The notes under the pieces were generated by a model that saw only the letters and a list, made by a program, of their open reading frames with translations, made no database searches and was not told where the DNA came from. Positions 50,206 through 59,050 of a stretch of DNA of 64,000 nucleotides are shown here, piece by piece. Position 1 is the first letter of the stretch, and every line of letters begins with the position of its first letter. This DNA comes from Neobacillus sp. PS2-9 (lineage in GTDB: Bacteria; Bacillota; Bacilli; Bacillales; Cytobacillaceae): the NCBI RefSeq assembly GCF_030915525.1, contig NZ_CP133269.1, positions 4,544,501-4,608,500 of the forward strand. Reading direction: 5' to 3'. Both the position numbers and the translations under genes were made by a program.

Positions 50206-50958
50206 ATGACAGAAGAGCAAAGACAGTACCGCGAAGATTTGTTGGATTGGTGTCATAACATGTATGCGAATTGGAATCTAATGAAACCGAGGTTTTCTCA
50301 AATCTTTGACATGGAAAGCCTAGAACAGTGGGAAGGTTCCTGCCTTCAACTAACAGAGAAATTACAGGTGGATTCACTATCGGACTACAGTGAATATCAA
50401 ACTGCGTTACGTTTATATGAACAGTGGGAAATGCTGCTAAGTGAAACGGATGCACGCCAAGAGATGGAAGTCGATATGGATTTTCCTATGGAGTTGGACC
50501 AACGTGAAGAACTTTACGAATCAGATCCTATTCTTGAGATGATTGAAGTGGAGCCTGAAACCCATATGGACCTTGAGGCACCGGCATTCCATGAAATGAT
50601 GGAGGTTGAATCAGAGGAACCACACTCCCATAAGGACTTTATGGAAACAAGTGCTTTTCCAGAGGAGATGGAATTCGAATCCTATCATGAAATGGATATT
50701 GAGGAGCCACACCGCTACCGTGATGAACTGTTAAATTGGTGCATGAACCTTTATGCAAATTGGGAAAATATGAAACCACGGTTTTCAAAACTCTTTGATC
50801 TCGAAAGCTTAGAGGAATGGGAAAATTCCTGCCGTCAATTAACAGTGAAATTACAATCAGATAATAATGCGGACCAGGATGACTATCAAACTGCCATTGA
50901 CCTTTATGAACATTGGGAAGAGCTATTAAAAGAGTCGTCTGCCTATCAAGAAGCTTGA
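50206..50958 (+). CDS. Acidic protein with an internal domain duplication
   Basis: About 250 residues. Two ~80-residue copies (about 5-85 and 168-248) share the pattern YR-x-LL-WC-x-N-x-YANW-x2-MKPRFS-x2-FD-x-ESLE-x-WE-x-SC-x-QLT-x-KLQ and end in YQTA-x-LYE-x-WE-LL. They are joined by an acidic, Met/Glu-rich linker of about 80 residues. I do not recognise the domain. Conserved Trp and Cys in WC...ANW suggest a small helical fold. ATG 50206 is preferred to ATG 50197 because GGAGA then has usable spacing. A terminator follows. Confidence 0.7.
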   Translation: MTEEQRQYREDLLDWCHNMYANWNLMKPRFSQIFDMESLEQWEGSCLQLTEKLQVDSLSDYSEYQTALRLYEQWEMLLSETDARQEMEVDMDFPMELDQREELYESDPILEMIEVEPETHMDLEAPAFHEMMEVESEEPHSHKDFMETSAFPEEMEFESYHEMDIEEPHRYRDELLNWCMNLYANWENMKPRFSKLFDLESLEEWENSCRQLTVKLQSDNNADQDDYQTAIDLYEHWEELLKESSAYQEA

Positions 50959-50986
50959 CATCCTCAATTGGGTGAACGATTGGTTT

Positions 50987-51016
50987 GGGATTGCACAAGT
51001 TGCAATCCCATTCTTA
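50987..51016 (+). terminator. Rho-independent terminator
   Basis: GGGATTGCA, loop CAAGT, TGCAATCCCATTCTTATT, 28 bases past the duplicated-domain gene. Confidence 0.8.
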
Positions 51017-51043
51017 TTGCCTGGTTTAATCATTCTTTAAAAA

Positions 51044-51328
51044 TTACTCCTGGTTAGTTTTTCCTCTGATTGCCATAATGGTTGTTTTTAATGAAGCATA
51101 GGAACCAATTGCAGCAGCTCCATAAAACCAGCCCATAAAAATGCCTGCAAATAAGTGATGTCGGTGACTAATAAATATGGAGATACCTAATCCTAATAGT
51201 TGAGCTGCCGTTGGAATAAATTTTCTAGGTACCTTTAGAAATAGTTTAATTAGTTGAGTGAGCAACATAACTAAGGGAACTGCAATGACAGCATCCCAAA
51301 AATTTGTATGTATAGTTGGAAAATCCAT
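51044..51328 (-). CDS. Small membrane protein
   Basis: 94 residues with about three hydrophobic segments (12-30, 38-52 and 58-80): FWDAVIAVPLVMLLTQLIKLFL, FIPTAAQLLGLGISIFIS and HHLFAGIFMGWFYGAAAIGSYASL. Topology and length resemble holin-like or phage-associated membrane proteins; no firm family. ATG 51328 with GAAGGTG upstream is preferred over 51379. Confidence 0.65.
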   Translation of the reverse strand: MDFPTIHTNFWDAVIAVPLVMLLTQLIKLFLKVPRKFIPTAAQLLGLGISIFISHRHHLFAGIFMGWFYGAAAIGSYASLKTTIMAIRGKTNQE

Positions 51329-51478
51329 TGATTCCACACCTTCAAAAGTTATTATGTATCTTAACAATATTCTATCCATTCATTATCAACTATAATTTTA
51401 ATAGTTCAATTTTTCTTTTTGTGGCCGTGTACCACTACTGTATAATGAATAAAAATGTACATACTGGAGTTGAGTTAA

Positions 51479-52393
51479 ATGAGTCAACCGTGGGCACCTG
51501 AGCGGGTCATTTCTGAAAAAAAAGCTGGTCCGATGATTGAAAAACAGTTCCCGCAGCTTCAACCAGCTCATGTGAAGGTATTAGGAGAGGGCTTCGATAA
51601 TTCCGTGTTTCTCGTGAACAATCAATACGTGTTTCGCTTTCCTCGAAGAGAAATCGCGGCCAACTTGATTCAAACCGAGAATCGTCTTCTTCCTGTAATT
51701 GAGCCATTGCTGCCCATCGCCATTCCAAACCCTAAGTTTCAAGGGATACCAGTGGAAGTTTACCCCTGGCCATTTGGAGGTTACGAAATCTTACCTGGTA
51801 AAACACCTGCCAGGCTGACAAAGGAACAGCGTTTGCAGTCAGTTGGACCATTAGCTCTTTTTTTGCGAATGCTTCATGATTTTCCTGTAACCGAGGCGCA
51901 AGAGTTACAGGTTCCTTATGACCAGCTTGAAAGAATGAATATTATAAAAAGAATGCCCATGCTTACCTCCAATATTGAAAAGGCAAAGCTAAAAGGACTA
52001 ATAGAACAAAACGCTTTGGATTTGTTGAAATCCTTTCTTTCAACCATTGGAAAGCCATTAGAGGACGACACGAAGACACTCGTTCATGGTGATTTACATA
52101 TCCGCAATATGCTGGTGGATGAGGACGGTCGGATCTCTGCGGTGATTGATTGGGGCGATACCCATATTGGACATCCAGCTGTAGATTTATCGATTGCTTA
52201 TAGTTTTTTACCTGCTGAAGGCAGGGAGCAATTTTTCACCTTATATGGTGACGTTCCACACGAAGTAAAAAAGGTGGCACGGTTTAAAGCCATTTACTCG
52301 ATCCTTGTGCTTCTTTTATATGGGGAAGATTTGCAGGATCAAGACTTGGTAGATGAATGCCGTTCGACGTTACTTTTGGCATTAGAGGACTGA
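51479..52393 (+). CDS. APH-family phosphotransferase
   Basis: 304 residues with the APH/Mph fold. LGEGFDNSVFLVNNQYVFRFPR (about 35-56) is the N-lobe glycine-rich start and Lys/Arg region, LVHGDLHIRNMLVDEDG (about 201-217) the catalytic loop, and VIDWGDTHIGHPAVDLSIAYSFLP the metal-binding loop. Similar to macrolide or aminoglycoside kinases; the substrate cannot be read. GGAG lies 8 bases before ATG 51479. Hairpin terminator follows. Confidence 0.9.
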   Translation: MSQPWAPERVISEKKAGPMIEKQFPQLQPAHVKVLGEGFDNSVFLVNNQYVFRFPRREIAANLIQTENRLLPVIEPLLPIAIPNPKFQGIPVEVYPWPFGGYEILPGKTPARLTKEQRLQSVGPLALFLRMLHDFPVTEAQELQVPYDQLERMNIIKRMPMLTSNIEKAKLKGLIEQNALDLLKSFLSTIGKPLEDDTKTLVHGDLHIRNMLVDEDGRISAVIDWGDTHIGHPAVDLSIAYSFLPAEGREQFFTLYGDVPHEVKKVARFKAIYSILVLLLYGEDLQDQDLVDECRSTLLLALED

Positions 52394-52403
52394 ATAGATG
52401 AAA

Positions 52404-52436
52404 CAGGGCAGCCAACATCCTAAATGGCTGCCCTGC
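52404..52436. terminator. Hairpin terminator
   Basis: CAGGGCAGCCA, 10-base loop, TGGCTGCCCTG, between the APH-type kinase and the convergent DUF2812 gene. No strong T-run, so a moderate call. Confidence 0.6.
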
Positions 52437-52493
52437 AACTCGTAAATAGTTGATCACTTCTTACATATTAAAAGGGGCGTCCTTCACATTCGC

Positions 52494-53105
52494 TTACTTT
52501 TTCACCTTATGATAGTGCCAATTGGCTCTAATAGAAAAGATTAGAAAAATAGATATCATTACCGGTAGGATCGACCATGATATACCTCTCATAAAGGCAA
52601 AGGGGGTTTCAAAGAGAAATGCTTCCCAAAAAGCAGCACCTGTTTTTCCCCATAACCCTGGTGTATAATACAGCAATTTCGGATTAAATAAACTGTCTAT
52701 ATCAATCGAATCCGTCGCGATTAATACCGTAAAAATTGGTAAATATAGTGTAGCCAACGATAAATACAGCTCAGAAAATCTTTTATATCTTCCTGCCTTA
52801 GAATCACCATCTGAAAAGATATCTTCACTTGCATCTTCTCTTACCATTTTAAAATACTGAACTCCGGAACTTTTGGTCCCAGCAAGATGCTTCCAACCAC
52901 AATCTTCAAATAATGCTTCGTAATCGGCGAAATCTGTTTGTTTTTTAAATGTCCGATAATCGATTTTAATATTCACTTTCTCCGGTCTCACTGAACGAAA
53001 GCGATAACCCATGGACCTTCCTACGAGTTCATACCCTTCAGTTGCCATATCATTTAGCCATTTCTCTTCTTTTTCAAAATCTAAAAAGAACTTAAACTTT
53101 CTCAT
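52494..53105 (-). CDS. DUF2812 membrane protein
   Basis: About 203 residues: an N-terminal cytoplasmic DUF2812 domain (RKFKFFLDFEKEEKWLNDMATEGYELVGRS, GYRFR, FADYEALFEDCGWKHLAGT) followed by two membrane segments (about 110-130 and 172-196). The gene overlaps the end of a PadR regulator gene, an arrangement usual for this family. Translation probably starts at ATG 53105 (run of G just upstream). Function unknown; regulated by PadR is the natural inference. Confidence 0.88.
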   Translation of the reverse strand: MRKFKFFLDFEKEEKWLNDMATEGYELVGRSMGYRFRSVRPEKVNIKIDYRTFKKQTDFADYEALFEDCGWKHLAGTKSSGVQYFKMVREDASEDIFSDGDSKAGRYKRFSELYLSLATLYLPIFTVLIATDSIDIDSLFNPKLLYYTPGLWGKTGAAFWEAFLFETPFAFMRGISWSILPVMISIFLIFSIRANWHYHKVKK

Positions 53106-53430
53106 TGTATCCCCCCCCATTCTTTAAAATCCCTTCGGTAACTTTCATCATGTGCTGCATTCTTACTAAATCAATTCGCAACATTTCTTTTCCCAAGTCT
53201 GTAATCAAGTACACTTTCCGTCTACCGTCTTGGCTACCCACCGGTTGAATGAATTTTAACTTTAGTAAATTTTCAATTGCTCCATAAAGTGTTCCTGCAG
53301 CCATCTTTACTTGACCGTCACTAAGTTCTTCCACCTTTTGCAAAATCAGATAACCATGGGCCGGCTCCATCAAAGATAAAAGAATATAATAAACGGTTTC
53401 AGTTAATGGCAAATGTTTATTCCTTTTCAT
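53092..53430 (-). CDS. PadR-family transcription regulator
   Basis: 112 residues. A winged helix with the family pattern LTETVYYILLSLMEPAHGYLILQKVEELSDG, MAAGTLYGAIENLLKLKFIQPVG, DGRRKVYLITDLGKEML and a C-terminal dimer helix. The usual PadR subfamily-1 length. AGGAGG precedes ATG 53430. It forms an operon with DUF2812 (14-base overlap) and probably represses it through two operator-like sequences upstream. Confidence 0.93.
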   Translation of the reverse strand: MKRNKHLPLTETVYYILLSLMEPAHGYLILQKVEELSDGQVKMAAGTLYGAIENLLKLKFIQPVGSQDGRRKVYLITDLGKEMLRIDLVRMQHMMKVTEGILKNGGGYNEKV

Positions 53431-53464
53431 AACTTCCTCCTGTGTGTGTTATTCAGTTCTTCTT

Positions 53465-53511
53465 TATACAGTCGAACTATATAGTTTTATTTTATACAGT
53501 TCAACTGTATA
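53465..53511. promoter_or_regulatory. Two PadR operator candidates
   Basis: TATACAGTCGAACTATATA (53465-53483) and TATACAGTTCAACTGTATA (53493-53511), the second a perfect inverted repeat with a 1-base centre. They are 28 bases apart and about 35 bases upstream of the PadR start. Duplication and symmetry point to an autoregulatory operator. Confidence 0.65.
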
Positions 53512-53569
53512 ATTCAATACACAAACACACATTTTTTTCCAATCTGCATCTACCGGGGGCGACATTTTT

Positions 53570-53590
53570 TAATCAAACGTTTAATTAGTT
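53570..53590. repeat. K palindrome variant, single copy
   Basis: TAATCAAACGTTTAATTA, one base off the perfect K palindrome, in the gap between the PadR operon and the RND gene. Confidence 0.85.
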
Positions 53591-53654
53591 TCCCCCATCC
53601 CTTATGTACCAAGGGTTTCAGCAACTTAACAAAATGTAAACGATTATAAAACAC

Positions 53655-53688
53655 AAAAAAACAGCAAACCAGGATTTGCTGTTTTTTC
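53655..53688. terminator. Bidirectional terminator
   Basis: AAAAAACAGCAAA, loop CCAGGA, TTTGCTGTTTTTT: A and T runs on both sides. It lies 26 bases past the stop of the RND transporter gene. Confidence 0.92.
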
Positions 53689-53713
53689 TTGTTATTTAAA
53701 TATTGATTTTCCT

Positions 53714-56700
53714 TTAAATCGTGAACCCGTCAAGATTTTCTGCGGTCCTTTTCTTTATCCCATCTAGTCTTTGTTTCTTTGCCTTTCGGAAATGGAACAG
53801 TTCATAGAACGTTGGGATGACAATCAGTGTCAGTAAAGTAGACACAATCAGTCCGAAAATAACCACGACAGCAAGCCCTTTGGAAACAAGATTCATGCTC
53901 ATAGCAGATTCGTGTCCAAATAATAGCGGAACCATGGCAAATACAGTGGCGAGAGCCGTCATTAAGATAGGACGAAGACGGACGCTTCCTGCTTCCATAA
54001 TGGCTTCCCGAATGGTCATGCTTTTTTCGTTATGACGGATTCGGTCCACTAAGACGATCGCGTTCGTCACAACGATACCCACTAGCATCAGCATGCCAAT
54101 TCCAGACGAGATGTCGATGCTTGATTTTGATACGACTAGTCCTAATAATGAACCGATCGCAGCAAGCGGAAGGGAAAGCAAGATGGCAAAGCTTGCACGG
54201 AATGATTTAAGGGTGACCAAAAGAATCATGAATACTATTCCTATCGAGAACACGGCTAGTTTTGCTAGTTCCATCAAATCATCAGATGACTGCATGGAAG
54301 ACCCTGTGATTTCTGCGCTTGTTCCATCACCAAAAGCCTTATCTTTTTCCCAGGCTACTAATTGTTTATTGATTTCTCCAGTAACGTCGACCATTTTCTT
54401 TGGATCGATTGTTGCGCTCACCTGAAGATAGTGATGTCCGTCTTTGGAATAAAGCGTGCCCGGTTGTTGGATTTGTTCTACCTTGGCCACTTTTGATAAC
54501 AATACCGGACCTTCATGTGACATGATTTCTACGTTTTCCAAGTCTTTCGCTGTGCTGATTTCCTTCATGGCACCGAGTTTCACCGTAGTGGTACGGCCGT
54601 CGATCTTCATGCTTCCGATAACAGCCGGTTGCAGCATCGCTTGAAGTGATCCGGAAATCTCCTCAGCGTTAGCGATTTTCGCATCCACCGTAATTTTCAC
54701 CGTTGGTTTTTTGTTATCATCATTGGTTGCCACTTTTTGAACACCTTTAATGGTGTTTAATTTTTTGGTGATGATATCAGCTGCTTTTTTAATATCAGAA
54801 TCGTCTTTACCTAACACATCCACGGAAACAGTGGTTTTGTTTTCACCCATTAGCCCCGCTGTATTCGCTGTTAACTCTGCCTTAGGGAACTGATCTTTTG
54901 CTTTCCGCAATTCTTGTACAATTTTAGCGGAATCGGCCCCTTCCTTCAAAAACACCATGAACTGGACTTGATTGGCGTCCTGAAGTTCCCCAAACTGCGC
55001 CGCATCGGCATTGTTGCCGACCTGAACAATGTTATTTTTCACACCTTTTTGATTAGAAAGAAGGGTTTCCATCTTGGAAAGACCATTTTGAATATCATCA
55101 AATTTCGCCCCGTTTTCGTACTTTAATAGAACGGAAAGATAGGCACTATCCTTTTGGTCTACCGAGCCCTTCGGAATCATGGTGAATAATCCGACCGCTC
55201 CGATCACCACGACAACCGATAAGACAATCGGAAGCCATTTATGGTTCAAAGACCAACGAAGTATGGAAGGATAAAAGGTTCCTGGTTTGTGGTCTTTAGT
55301 TTTTACATTTTTCATTAATCGTCCACTGAGTGCAGGTACGACGGTTAATGCCACAAGAAGTGACGACATCAGCGAACAAGTAATGGTAATCGCAAACGGC
55401 GCGATTAAATCTTTTAAACTACCAGAAGCAAGTAGCATCGGAAGAAACACCGCTACCGTCGTAAGGGTAGATGACGTAATGGCTGCCGCCACTTCTCTTA
55501 CCGATTCCACGATAAAGGACGGTGTCAGTTCATTTCCTTGTTTTCTTCGGAAAATGTTTTCCACCACCACGATACTGTCATCCACGAGTCGTCCGACGGA
55601 TACGGCAATCCCGCCGAGTGTCAGAATGTTTAGCGTAACTCCAAAGAAGGATAATAGAATCATGGTAATACAAAGAGAAAGCGGAATGCTGACGATTGTA
55701 ATTAAGGTCATGCGGAAGCTTTTCAGGAACAGCCAGATAATCAAGGTGGCAAATAAGGCTCCTGTCAGCACTTCTCTTGTCATGGAATTAATGGAATCGA
55801 GAACTGTATCGGCTAAGTTAATAAATACGGTTGCAGTTAACGTTCCTTTATAGTCATCGTTAATTTTCTTTGCTAACTCTGCCACTTGCTTACCGAGGGT
55901 GACAGCATTGCTCGTTGAATCTTTCTGTACTACAATTTCAATAAAATTCTTTCCATTCATATGCGTAATACTGGCGGTATTCTTCTCCATCGCCACGTCA
56001 GCAACATCTTTCAATTTGGTGCTACTGTTTAATTGAAGGTTCTGAATGTCTTCAAGACTTTCTAATTTCCCTGTCACGATGATGCTGGTTTCTTGGTTAT
56101 TAAGGGTTTGTTCGCCTACCGCAACGGATGCATTCTTTCCTCTTAGGATCGTATATAGCTTTTCAAGAGGAAATTGGGCAGCAGCAAGTTTAGCTGGGTC
56201 CACCTTGATCGAAACCTGCTGATTTTTTCCGCCGTAGGTCATGACGTTTCCGACCCCTTTAATGTCTTTAAAAAGAGGAAGGATGTCATTGTCGACGAGG
56301 TTCAGTTCTTTATTTCCGATTTCTTTATCGAATGTTAGCCCTAAGTAGACAACTGGAATCTGCGATGTATTAAGGAGCACCACATACGGTTTCATGACTC
56401 CATTTGGTAAATTGACCATGGAGATGTTTTCTTGAATCTGCTGCTTGGCTTCCTTCAGATTTGTGTCGGATTCAAACGTCACCGTCATCTGAGAAAAGTT
56501 ATTGCCTGTTTCAGCCACTACATTTCGTTTCCCTTTGATGCCGGTTAATGCCTTTTCAATGGGCTGTGTGACCTGTTCGTCCATACTGACCGCGTCCATG
56601 CCGTTACCTACTACCGAAATCGTAACATATGGCTGGTCTGCAGCCGGCATGAGTTCCATTGGGATATTGGTATAATTGAAAATACCGAAGATAATGGAGG

Positions 56701-56761
56701 CAATGACGGAAAAAACGAGAGCCGCTCTATTCCTCAATGCCCATTTGGTAAACCATGTCAT
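53714..56761 (-). CDS. RND-family efflux transporter (SwrC/AcrB-like)
   Basis: A 1015-residue inner-membrane pump of the RND/HAE-1 superfamily. Twelve membrane helices are arranged as one, a large periplasm-facing loop, five, then the same again. TWFTKWALRNRAALVFSVIASIIFGIFNYTNIPMELMPAADQP opens the protein. The proton-relay Asp pair lies in GRLVDDSIVVVENIF in helix 4 and a second-half copy of the G-x-V-x-N-A-I-V-L-VD motif is present. In Bacillus, SwrC exports surfactin and acidic drugs. No membrane-fusion partner gene is adjacent. ATG 56761 has GGAGG upstream. Confidence 0.94.
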   Translation of the reverse strand: MTWFTKWALRNRAALVFSVIASIIFGIFNYTNIPMELMPAADQPYVTISVVGNGMDAVSMDEQVTQPIEKALTGIKGKRNVVAETGNNFSQMTVTFESDTNLKEAKQQIQENISMVNLPNGVMKPYVVLLNTSQIPVVYLGLTFDKEIGNKELNLVDNDILPLFKDIKGVGNVMTYGGKNQQVSIKVDPAKLAAAQFPLEKLYTILRGKNASVAVGEQTLNNQETSIIVTGKLESLEDIQNLQLNSSTKLKDVADVAMEKNTASITHMNGKNFIEIVVQKDSTSNAVTLGKQVAELAKKINDDYKGTLTATVFINLADTVLDSINSMTREVLTGALFATLIIWLFLKSFRMTLITIVSIPLSLCITMILLSFFGVTLNILTLGGIAVSVGRLVDDSIVVVENIFRRKQGNELTPSFIVESVREVAAAITSSTLTTVAVFLPMLLASGSLKDLIAPFAITITCSLMSSLLVALTVVPALSGRLMKNVKTKDHKPGTFYPSILRWSLNHKWLPIVLSVVVVIGAVGLFTMIPKGSVDQKDSAYLSVLLKYENGAKFDDIQNGLSKMETLLSNQKGVKNNIVQVGNNADAAQFGELQDANQVQFMVFLKEGADSAKIVQELRKAKDQFPKAELTANTAGLMGENKTTVSVDVLGKDDSDIKKAADIITKKLNTIKGVQKVATNDDNKKPTVKITVDAKIANAEEISGSLQAMLQPAVIGSMKIDGRTTTVKLGAMKEISTAKDLENVEIMSHEGPVLLSKVAKVEQIQQPGTLYSKDGHHYLQVSATIDPKKMVDVTGEINKQLVAWEKDKAFGDGTSAEITGSSMQSSDDLMELAKLAVFSIGIVFMILLVTLKSFRASFAILLSLPLAAIGSLLGLVVSKSSIDISSGIGMLMLVGIVVTNAIVLVDRIRHNEKSMTIREAIMEAGSVRLRPILMTALATVFAMVPLLFGHESAMSMNLVSKGLAVVVIFGLIVSTLLTLIVIPTFYELFHFRKAKKQRLDGIKKRTAENLDGFTI

Positions 56762-56867
56762 AATTAACCTCCAAATTACTAATTTGTAAAACTAGGAAAA
56801 TTATACCATTACCTACGGACTATTACATCACAATTTGGAAGATTCATAAACTTTTACATAAATTTAA

Positions 56868-57226
56868 CCAACTAAACGTTTGATTAGTTTCTTCAGGCCT
56901 TACGTACCAAGGGTTTCAATGTTTTTAATCAAACGTTTGATTAGTTTTTTACCTTACGTACCAGAGGGCCCAATATTTTAATTAAACGTTTGATTAGTTT
57001 TTTCAGCCCTTATGTACCAAGGGCTCCAGTGTTTTTAATCAAACGTTTGATTAGTTTTTTCAGCCCTTATGTACCAAGGGCTCCAGTGTTTTTAATCAAA
57101 CGTTTGATTAGTTTTTTCAATCCTACGTATCAGGGATCCAATTTTTAATTAAACGTTTGATTAACTTTTTCAGCCCTTATGTACCAAGGGCTCCAGTGTT
57201 TTTAATCAAACGTTTGATTAGTTTTT
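56868..57226. repeat. K palindrome array (7 copies)
   Basis: Seven TAATCAAACGTTTGATTA-type palindromes (some with ATTAAAC in the left arm) spaced about 49-61 bases, mostly 57. Between them lies the partner hairpin AGCCCTTATGTACCAAGGGCT. Fills the divergent gap between the RND transporter and the NO synthase, close to both starts. Noncoding. Confidence 0.94.
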
Positions 57227-57302
57227 TCAAATAGTAACTGTTCGCAACTACGGAAAGACATTATGATAGGATTAGGAAATTATCATCTTAGGAGGATTCA
57301 CG

Positions 57303-58385
57303 TTGAACAAGGATTTACTTACGGAAGCAAAGGAATTTATTTGTTCTTTTTATAAAGAAACAAATAAATCAGCCCAGGACTTAGAAGATCGGCTAATTGA
57401 AATCTCTCAACAGATACAAGGCCATGGATTTTATGAACACACTACAGAAGAACTAGAATACGGTGCAAAAGTGGCTTGGCGCAATAGTAACCGTTGTATA
57501 GGTAGATTATTTTGGAATCAGTTAACCGTCATCGATAAGAGAAATTTACATACAGAAGTAGAAATACGGGATGCCCTATTTGAACATATGGAATACGCAA
57601 CGAATGAAGGTCGTATTCGACCAACCATTACAATCTTTCCACAAGCACTCCCAAATAAAAAGATTCGGATCTGGAATCACCAATTAATTCGATACGCAGG
57701 TTATAAGACCGAACAAGGAGTTATTGGTGACCCGGTTTCCATAGACTTTACAGAGACTTGTCTGAACCTAGGGTGGGAACCGAAATATGGAAAATTTGAT
57801 GTCCTACCCTTAGTCATTCAAGTGAACGATGACACTCCACAACTATTTGAAATACCCGAACACCTACTACTAGAAGTTCCGATTCGTCATCCGCAATACG
57901 AGTGGTTCGAGGACTTACAAATAAAATGGTATGCCGTCCCTATGATTTCTGAGATGTGCCTTGAAATCGGCGGCATCATATATACCGCTGCTCCTTTTAA
58001 CGGATGGTACATGGGCACGGAGATAGGTGCACGAAACTTAGCGGATGAATTCCGGTATAACCTGCTGCCTCAGATCGGGTCGTTAATGGGACTAGATATT
58101 AAAAGCAATATCTCATTATGGAAGGACCGGGCACTATTAGAGTTGAATACTGCCGTATTACATTCCTTTAAGGAGGATGGGGTTAGCATCGTTGACCATC
58201 ATACCGCTGCACAGCAGTTTAAACTATTCGAAGAAAAGGAAATGGAAAACGGTCGGCCAGTTACCGGGGATTGGACTTGGCTCATCCCACCATTAGCACC
58301 TGCTGCCACCCATATTTTCCATGGTCACTATAATAATGAGATTGTAAAACCCAACTATTTCTATCAGCCCAAACCGTACGAATGA
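57303..58385 (+). CDS. nos: Nitric oxide synthase oxygenase
   Basis: 360 residues, the oxygenase domain only, as in other Bacillus and Staphylococcus enzymes. It makes NO and citrulline from arginine using heme and a pterin; electrons come from separate cellular flavodoxins or reductases. The proximal heme Cys is Cys65 in [11 protein letters not shown]. Substrate- and pterin-site motifs follow: [37 protein letters not shown] (about 219-255), [13 protein letters not shown] and SMTHIFH-type ending [13 protein letters not shown] 57303 with AGGAGG 7 bases upstream. A terminator follows. Confidence 0.96.
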   Translation: MNKDLLTEAKEFICSFYKETNKSAQDLEDRLIEISQQIQGHGFYEHTTEELEYGAKVAWRNSNRCIGRLFWNQLTVIDKRNLHTEVEIRDALFEHMEYATNEGRIRPTITIFPQALPNKKIRIWNHQLIRYAGYKTEQGVIGDPVSIDFTETCLNLGWEPKYGKFDVLPLVIQVNDDTPQLFEIPEHLLLEVPIRHPQYEWFEDLQIKWYAVPMISEMCLEIGGIIYTAAPFNGWYMGTEIGARNLADEFRYNLLPQIGSLMGLDIKSNISLWKDRALLELNTAVLHSFKEDGVSIVDHHTAAQQFKLFEEKEMENGRPVTGDWTWLIPPLAPAATHIFHGHYNNEIVKPNYFYQPKPYE

Positions 58386-58390
58386 TTAAT

Positions 58391-58445
58391 AAAAGCAACC
58401 TTAAACAGCCTTAATGATTGGCTAATTTAAGGTTGCTTATTTTTC
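58391..58445 (+). terminator. Rho-independent terminator
   Basis: AAGCAACCTTAAA and TTTAAGGTTGCTT pair, with an inner AGCC/GGCT stem, and TATTTTT follows. Six bases past the NO synthase stop. Confidence 0.9.
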
Positions 58446-58504
58446 GGCACTAAATCGAATTCTTTTATATACTGTCGATCATTCTCATCTTTTAGCCATT
58501 TTTA

Positions 58505-58920
58505 ATGCCTCAACCCCAGAAGTGATTTTAGGATCTGACATTTTAAAATTTACTCCTGCTCCGATTATGGCACATACCTATTGTCTTGATGCAAATCAGT
58601 GGGAACAAACCATTGCATCAGTTCAGCCAACAACGTATATAGTTCCCTCCAAGGACTGCCATAAAGCAACAGAAATCCCACCTCGCTATCAACAGAACCA
58701 ACACCAGATTCCTACTATTCTTCCATACCAGCCAAGTACTCCCGCTACCCCATATCAACGGTATTGGGGTTACTAGATTTCAGAAACAAGTTTCCAGCCA
58801 TTATGTTTCTTCACAGGCTTCATTAAGGATAAGCATATCCAAGTTGAACACACAAATACTGACCACTCAACACTAGCGAATAAATTACCGGCATGGCAAG
58901 ATAATAATATTGATTTATAA
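58505..58920 (+). pseudogene. Decayed Pro/Tyr/Gln-rich small gene
   Basis: A long in-frame stretch translates as VILGSDILKFTPAPIMAHTY... to RYWGY, then TAG at 58774-58776. It continues in the same frame as TSFQPLCFFTGFIKDKHIQ...KLPAWQDNNIDL to TAA at 58920. ATG 58505 (MPQPQ) is in another frame, so a frameshift near 58520 plus the TAG would explain the loss. No ribosome site for GTG 58522. The C-terminal half and the Pro/Tyr/Gln-rich middle suggest a spore- or surface-associated small protein, unproven. Confidence 0.5.
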
Positions 58921-58977
58921 ACGATAATATTTAATATTATGTAAAAATCAGTTTCCTATAATAATTTTAAAAAAACC

Positions 58978-59008
58978 TTGACCTCAACTTAGGTTTAGGC
59001 CGTATCCT
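58978..59008 (+). promoter_or_regulatory. MerR-type promoter with 19-bp spacer
   Basis: TTGACC (58978-58983), a 19-base spacer containing the inverted repeat CCTCAAC/GTTTAGG, then TATCCT (59003-59008). The overlong spacer with a dyad inside is characteristic of MerR-controlled promoters. The start codon of the short-chain dehydrogenase follows 42 bases later and a MerR gene is second in the operon. Confidence 0.75.
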
Positions 59009-59050
59009 TTTAATTGTATCTTGTTTATATAAAATTTGGAGGAACACAAT

